Shown here: positions 57,564 to 64,000 of the stretch, piece by piece
Layout: each line of letters opens with the position of its first letter
Position numbering within the stretch: position 1 is the stretch's first letter
Assembly (NCBI GenBank): GCA_963680875.1
Contig: OY804579.1
Coordinates: 18,957,804-19,021,803, forward strand
Direction: 5' to 3'
Source: Bathymodiolus brooksi
Taxonomy: Eukaryota; Mollusca; Bivalvia; Mytilida; Modiolidae
Length of the DNA: 64,000 nt
Translations under genes and position numbers: made by a program
Notes under the pieces: model-generated
The model's database searches: none
Seen by the model: the letters and a program-made list of their open reading frames with translations, nothing else
Told to the model about the DNA's origin: nothing

Positions 57564-58186
57564 TAACATTTTTACTGTAACTAAAGGCCATCAGGTTTTA
57601 TGATGTCTCAAAGGATCCTTTTCACTGACTGCATCACTCCCAAAGCTCCCAAGTATTCTGTCAAGTATAAAATAATACTTTTTAATGTCATTACACATAC
57701 TACACACGATATATGTACATCATAGTGGGATGATATTTATTATTTATACAATAATATTGTGTTGTCCATGTTATATGCCGAAATATGTCCCAAGGTTAGA
57801 AGGCATAATGCACGACCCGAAGGGGAGAATATGCCGAAATATGCCTTCCAACCTTGGTACATATGTCTTTGGTGATTTAAAAAAAATGAAATTTGTCTAA
57901 AATGTATTGATAGTATAAAGATTGGCAAATAACATTCATTTAAATTCAAGAAATATCTAATTTCAACAATAACAATGAACTGTCAAATACTTAACTGAAA
58001 ACACTGAAAAACGTGTAATGCATTGTAAATTGTACACTGTTAAAAGCGCTCAGGTGATCCCGTTTAGACCCCGCCTATTTAAATGACATAACATTGTTCT
58101 AAGCTCTGCCCATCAGCATAGTGATGACTCCAACAATAGTACTATGCGAGTGCATGATACGACGTTATTTTTTCTTTGTAAAATTA
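57564..58186. other. No gene; inverted-repeat piece
   Basis: Contains an imperfect palindrome at 57775-57865: ATGCCGAAATATGTCCCAAGG and TTAGAAGGCATA, then inverted as TATGCCTTCCAACCTTGG. It is probably a small MITE. The end is the right edge of the block missing from copy A. Confidence 0.45.
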
Positions 58187-58645
58187 TGTTTCGATAATAT
58201 CATGTCAATTATAATGAAAGTTTCTTACATGAAGAGTAATAATTTATAATAGATCGAAGACTATAATTTGGTATTAATTGTTTCTCCGCTTATCGCGCAG
58301 CATTATGAAGATAGAGCAAATAATGGTTAGCCTGGAGTCAGAATGTGTCAGAGTGGAGCCACATGTCTATCCGCAGACTATTTCAGTGAGCTAGCATTGT
58401 AAAAATCCAACTCAGAGTGTTGGTCTAGTACAAAGCGGACCTCATCATCATTTCATTGAAAATTCAGTTGTTGTCACCATGATATAACTGAACAATTGTT
58501 GAGTTGGCGCTAAACAACAATCACTCGCTCACTCACTCCGATCTAAATGAACCTGAATTCTTGGTAAATCAATGTAATATCGTTGTCAATAAATAATTGT
58601 GTATTAATAACAGTAATTTACTTTGTTTACTTTATTCTTCTTCAG

Positions 58646-58683
58646 ACTTGAATTCAACACCACAAAGCTCAACATCGTACATG
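58646..58683 (+). CDS. Candidate host exon DLNSTPQSSTSYM, copy B
   Basis: Acceptor cttcttcag, 38 nt, donor gtatgt, identical to 3194-3231. It lies 1.1 kb downstream of the third microexon and accepts phase 1, so 57484-57510 could splice to it in frame. The longer read-through seen in copy A is broken here by a 1-bp deletion near 58761 and an in-frame stop. Confidence 0.35.
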
Positions 58684-59379
58684 GTATGTATTGCCAATGT
58701 CATACTGACACAGAGCCAACACAATAACGAACATAATTCACATTTACAAGTGAGACATACGAAACAATACAGATCCATTTAGACAAAGTACATAATTTAC
58801 CGCGAACAGAGAATCAAAAACACACACACATTCGACAGCTGAACAAAATGTAAGTGATAAATGTATTGATTGTAATGAATATCACCAGCAGCTTCTTTAA
58901 AAATCTGAACCGCATCAGTAGTGTAATAGTTAGCGTGCCCTCTTCATGTGTGGTAGAGTGTGGATTCGAGACCCGATCTGGTCAAATCAAAGTATAAAAT
59001 TGGCATATCCTGCTTCTTTGCGAAGTAAGTAGCATTCAAGAGAAATGTCAAAACATATCCACGATAGTATATGGGGGTTTGATAACGTGACGTCAGTGAT
59101 GTCAAATCATTATCAACGATAGTATTTAGGGGTTTTGGTAGCGTGACGTCGGTGATGTCATTATAGCATCATATTAGAAAACAACGATATTATGTATTTA
59201 TCCTGCAATCAGTACATTTGCTGTACAAACATGCTATAAAAATAAATTTTTGCTTTATTCGTAGTATACAAATAACTTTTTAAGCCCACGAATAACTTTT
59301 TAAACCTACGAATAACTTTTTAAGCCCTGTCTACATGTATATATTTCGGAACTACTTTTTTATGTTTCTGTTCTCCTGT

Positions 59380-59790
59380 GATTGTGGTGGCACTTTGAGG
59401 CCAACACATTTAAGATTATTCCACTCTAAACATACATCGCAAACTATGGATGCATAAAGATGAACATCAATTTTACAGACTGAACAGTTACATTCGGCTG
59501 TTTCTTTTGTTTTACTAATTTTGTTTGTTAGACATTTCCATCCATCAATCGTGAATTTTTTTATTTATTCTGTTTAAGTTAATGTTTTCATCTAAAATCT
59601 TTGTTGGCAAGTCTACAACCAAATCATTGTTTGTAATTGTTTGCTTCGTCTTCGTTGACTCAATTTTGCAACTACTCCTTCTGTACATTTGTATAAATTT
59701 TACATTGGATAATGTTTAAGTTGGCTCTCAAATTCCTTAAATGACTTAAACTTTTGTCCAACTTCAACATTGAAGGAATAGATTCCCTCA
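59380..59790 (-). pseudogene. Decayed transposon-type zinc-finger gene fragment (copy B)
   Basis: Counterpart of 3880-4300 with a more complete finger: VCDVCLEWNNLKCVGLKVPP on the minus strand near 59385-59435. The N-terminal MDANEGIYSFNVEV part lies near 59750-59800. Frame breaks are the same as in copy A. Confidence 0.35.
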
Positions 59791-62700
59791 TTCGCGTCCA
59801 TTTTAAGATTCCCAAATGAACTACATGTCTTGATAACATACACGGTGAGCTCTTTTCAGCGCCTTTGGCCATATTTTTAAGCAAACAAATATAGACAAAT
59901 TAAATTCAGAATGAAAGTTTATAATAAAATTGGTACCTATAACAAATAAATCAACAACAATAAATAAGATTTAATATTTTATTTACATACAACTATTTCG
60001 GGTACGATTACCCAATTTTTTTTCGTGAAATAGGTTCCTGAACCGGAATTGCATTCCGGTACTTAGTCTTTCAGGTAATCCTAATTTTTCATTATTATTA
60101 CCCAATGCAGGTAAATCCGGGTAATCGTAGCCAGTGCCTATTTATATTCTGAATTATATATGACACCACAAAATATCTATATTGGTTTTAACCATTTGGA
60201 ATAATTGTATTTAGTCAATCCCTCCAATGATTTTTATCTTTCTATAAAACATTTTTTTCCTTTGCGAAATTCCAACAAGTTTGCCTGATTTGTCAGTTGA
60301 AACTAGTGTTTTATCTGCTGGAATTCTACTGCTGATCAGGATTACATTTTCTATTTTGTGCAATTACATTTAAAACTGTGATTCACATACTCCCTGGCCT
60401 GTATGCTACCACTGATAGTTCTTGAAAATTTTCCTTTGTTTAATCAGATCTTTATAAAGCTTTCATAGGTTTGTATGCAATTCATTCTTTCATATATATA
60501 GTCTTTGCACTTATTTCAAACATCACATGTACTGTTAGAACTCAACCATTCATCTGAAAGACATTAATATAGCATGGATTATAATTAAAATGCATGTTAT
60601 TATATATTTACTAATAAAATAACAAGAAAAAAAGAACAAAATGCAGACTAAATTAGCAATGTTTGAATATTTGTTTGCTTCAAGCTTTTATAATGCATTT
60701 TTGTATGATCTGACTCAAAAAATATATTCGCACATTACTCCAACAGCCAACATTATCATGTAAATATTGTTCATTCCAGAAAAATGAATCCTTCACTCTA
60801 ATATTTTTCACACCACAACACTTATGCAATAAACCTATCTCCATAATATTCTTGGTTCCTTATGTAATTTACCAATCAGTGGATCATGGATAGCAAATTT
60901 GATATGAAGAAAATAGTTGGCGGTGAAGCCAAGCATAATCCTCTGGATTCTACATAGACTTCAATGCATATTGATTCATTTCATATACAAACAGAAGTTA
61001 AATATAGTAATTAAAATAATATCTGGTGCTTGTTGACACTAAATCAGATCTCTATTTTAATTTTCTTCAATTTATATATGAAAGTTTTATTTTATTTAAA
61101 CAACATTATTAAGAACAAACTGGTGGAACGTGCTAATCTGGGGTCATGGGTCACTGTAATCGGGCGGCTGTATCGAGAAACAGATACGGTGTTGAACAAA
61201 CTGTTGATACTCATAAAATATTGATAAATGCAATACAATTTTATGTTTGTCTTCAAGAAATATGATAGACAAAACCATGTGTGAAGTTTTAGGACGAAGT
61301 ATCTCAGATTTCTATGTAAATTTACGAGTTGAAGTGGGGAAACACCCACAGGTAATTTTAGCGATGTATTTTTATCTTGGACAAGAATAATGAGCGTCCT
61401 GATTGGATGACCGATTTAAAACACACTGACTCCGCATGGTAAAAATATGCATGTAAAAGAAATCTATGTTATATTTATTCGTTTGTTTGATTCTGGAATA
61501 TTGTTGATCATTAAACGGGAAAAGGGGGGGGGGGTGAATTTTACAGTTAAATAAATGTTATGTTTCGACAGTTTAAAGAGAAAAATAAAAAATTGCTGCG
61601 ACTAAAGCTTAAATCAGCATTAAAAATTGAACAAATATCAGTGGTTTTGTAAATGAGATTTATTTTAAATAGAAAATCTGAATTTATTATTAATGATACA
61701 ATTTTATATCCCTTGGTATGGGGAGGGGGCTATGATGAAAATTTGAAATAAAAACACAGGACCGGACTTTAAGCAAAAATGATAATCAAGGATTAGTTTT
61801 GTATTAAAAAAATCCAGGGCCCCTGTGTCCATGATTTTTTTTTTTTTTAAATTAATAATATGAAATATTGACATCCACACTTGCCTTTTGGACAGTACAT
61901 TTCCGTGTCAACACTTGTTTATTCTATAAAAATAAATTCCAATTTTCCATTAGTTCGAAGGTCCGTTTGTCCGAACTTTTTAAGGTTCGTTAGTCTTGTT
62001 TTCCGACCAAAGGATTGGGTATCGAACAGTGTTGAATTGATTTAATATTCAGTCCTTTATCAAATAAGTAAGAGAAGCAAGATACTCATATTCACATCCT
62101 GTCTAAGCAGTGGCCTATCCAGGTGGGTTGTAGGCTGTACGCCCGTCTTTTGCTAGCAAAAAGAAATGTGTAATCGGCAAATATAGGTAAAACTTAAAAC
62201 ATTTTGTAGAAAACACGCCAAAAATTGCAACAAACCCCTGTTTTGTAATTATGGATCCAAGCGTGCTAAGTCTAAAAAAAAAGAGGAAAAAAAAACGGCG
62301 TCGTCTCTGAAATATATGGAAATCATTCTAATGAAGTAAACCTTCCACTAAAACTCTGATCTTAACTAAATATGTTTAAGCTTAAAACTTAAAAGATATT
62401 TATATATTAAAACTTAAAAGATATCTAAATATTAGATTATTTTTAAGACCCGTTGTTGATCCAATTAACAACTGTGATTTTTTTGCTTAACAAACACTTC
62501 AGAATAATAATACGTTTATTCAATGCACAATTTTACCCCGAAGGGTTGAAGGCATATACAACTTTACAACATACAAATAAAATGAAAACAAATTCAGACT
62601 TGTCATTTACTCTTTACGAAATACTGAAAGAGTCCCTTTTGGTACAATACAAAAGAGACGATCTCTGAGAAAGGGATTAGAAAACATAAAAGCACATATG

Positions 62701-63759
62701 AAATTAAGTTTTGTGAGGGACAAGTACATTCCATTAAAAAGAGAATACATAAACTCATTAAACGGACGTTCTAATGTACAACTGATGGTTGCAAAATACG
62801 GAGTGTAACCTCAAATATATACCAATTATTATGGAATATTAAAAACTCCAATCAACTACCGCAACAACTTAAGCATACGCGTACCAAATTCTACATCTAT
62901 GTAATTCCAGAATACCGTGCTCCATGGCTCGAAATATACAAGTACACAAAATGTACCCTTTACCAGATACGTGTACCTGATGGGGGGGGGGGGGGGGGTT
63001 GTCTCCTTAGATGTTTTAACCAAGTGGTATACTGTAGAGGAATAAACAGTCTGATGTTAGTGTAGAAATTCCAAAGATTGGTACTTGCACAATGTAGGCA
63101 TACACGCATCAGAAACAAAAAAATAATATAATATCATAAAAGATCATCTAACAAATGTGTTATGCATATTACATGTAGGAAAAAACGTACGGGTTAAACT
63201 AGAAAATAAAATCATTAAATCCTGCATTTTCGGTACTTTGTTGTTTTATACCTTAATTTCTAGTAACACTACTTTAAGATACATGTTTGTAGAAGGACGG
63301 AAGGACGGACGGACGAACGCAGGCCATTACTTTGTCACTCCGTCGCTTTGCGACGGGAGACAAAAAGGGTGTACGGGTTGAATATATACGTTTATTAAAA
63401 CCAGAAATAACAGAGTTCAAACGTATGGGTGGCCGACATTAGGACAAACGGACCTTCGGACTAACAGACCTTCGGACAAACGAACCTTCGGACTAATGGA
63501 CCTTCGGACCAATGAACCTTCGGACTATCGCCACGGAACCTGTCAACACACTGAATCAGTGAATGTGTACACACATGATACTGTATATATCCCAATAACC
63601 GAGCATTTGACAGCGTTTGTAAATATATTTCTGTGAATCAGTTCAGTTTGTTGAAATGAATGATTAATCTTTCTGTTTTCCCTACTGTGCCTAGTTTACT
63701 TAAACCTTGCTCGAATCGTCGATGTGTACCTGTTGCCTTCACATGTTTACAATAGGAGG

Positions 63760-64000
63760 AGTAAAAGATGACATGAAAGAATATAGTGATCAATTCTTGA
63801 AAAGTAACCCACAAAACAACACGGTAGAGGAAAACTGGACAAACAACGGAAATAAAAAGGTTAAATAAGAAAAAGAAAAATGGTCACTCTTGGAGACGAT
63901 ATCTAAAACTCAATCAACTAGCAAAGAACTTTCTAGAAACAGCACATCGAAAGTATGTTGATAACATATTGAATACTGACATTAAGGAAAACCCTAAACG
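63760..64000 (+). pseudogene. LINE 5'-truncated start (copy B), cut by the window edge
   Basis: Matches the first 340 bp of the LINE at 8313, with about 78 bp deleted (joins GGACAAAC directly to AACGGAAATAAAAAGG). The rest is beyond the window. Confidence 0.75.

Larger units (their letters stand above)
58187..64000. repeat. Segmental duplication, copy B, part 2
   Basis: Matches 2735-8651 with scattered substitutions. Here are kept about 47 bp near 58920 (a tRNA-like SINE piece, TCAGTAGTGTAATAGTTAG) and 42 bp near 59380 that copy A lost. Lost here: 48 bp near 62560 and about 78 bp near 63845. Confidence 0.93.

Overview
The window is eukaryotic, AT-rich, repeat-dense and intron-rich. It most likely comes from a marine mollusc. 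The evidence is GT-AG introns, tRNA-derived SINEs, the 'CACTTGGCGTCC / ATGGCCGCC / GACCCTATGGG' repeats common in mollusc genomes, several decayed non-LTR retrotransposons, and Tc1 and hAT-like DNA transposons. The species cannot be named from sequence alone. Most of the window is mobile DNA; only a few short candidate host exons are visible.

The centrepiece is a 16.6-kb DNA transposon at 27164-43780. It has terminal inverted repeats (TIRs) beginning CAATCTAATT and an exact 9-bp target-site duplication (TSD), AGCTTACAC. It carries two convergent spliced genes. One is a RecQ-type superfamily-2 helicase on + (three exons, 450 aa, apparently intact). The other is an approximately 1,000-aa DUF6589-type transposase on - (seven exons, two small lesions). 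This pairing matches what I recall of the AcademH lineage of the Academ superfamily. A 100-bp non-autonomous relative with the same termini and its own 9-bp TSD sits inside the transposase gene at 39556-39655. A hAT-like insertion (40291-41543), a TIR element and a Tc1-type MITE are also nested in the introns.

At the largest scale the window holds two copies of one locus. Bases 1-2736 match 42206-45128, and 2735-8651 match 58187-64000. Both copies hold the right end of the transposon at the same insertion site, so duplication (or joining of two haplotypes) came after insertion. The second copy has 13.06 kb (45129-58186) that the first lacks; the breakpoint shares only TG.

Layout: 1-8651, locus copy A (transposon right end, SINE, MITEs, candidate exon, decayed zinc-finger gene). 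8313-11340, dead LINE with a 42-bp in-frame minisatellite. 11.3-15.8 kb, candidate membrane-protein exons and local duplications. 15.9-17.7 kb, mollusc repeat array. 19.3-20.4 kb, 46-bp minisatellite. 21.3-22.1 kb, SINEs. 23.26-25.19 kb, second dead LINE. 27.16-43.78 kb, AcademH-type element. 43.8-45.1 kb, copy B flank. 46.1-47.6 kb, Tc1 element. 46-52.7 kb, a TGTCAGGAGTGTGACA motif recurring at about 175-bp multiples, interrupted by a 3.8-kb repeat array. 54.8-57.6 kb, 1.12-kb tandem repeat carrying a triplicated 27-nt candidate microexon. 58.2-64.0 kb, rest of copy B.

Working hypothesis: a tandemly duplicated host gene on +, perhaps encoding a single-pass membrane protein (candidate exons at 12301, 55249, 56366, 57484, 58646 and, from the preceding copy, 3194), has had its introns filled by transposons, including the helicase-carrying element.
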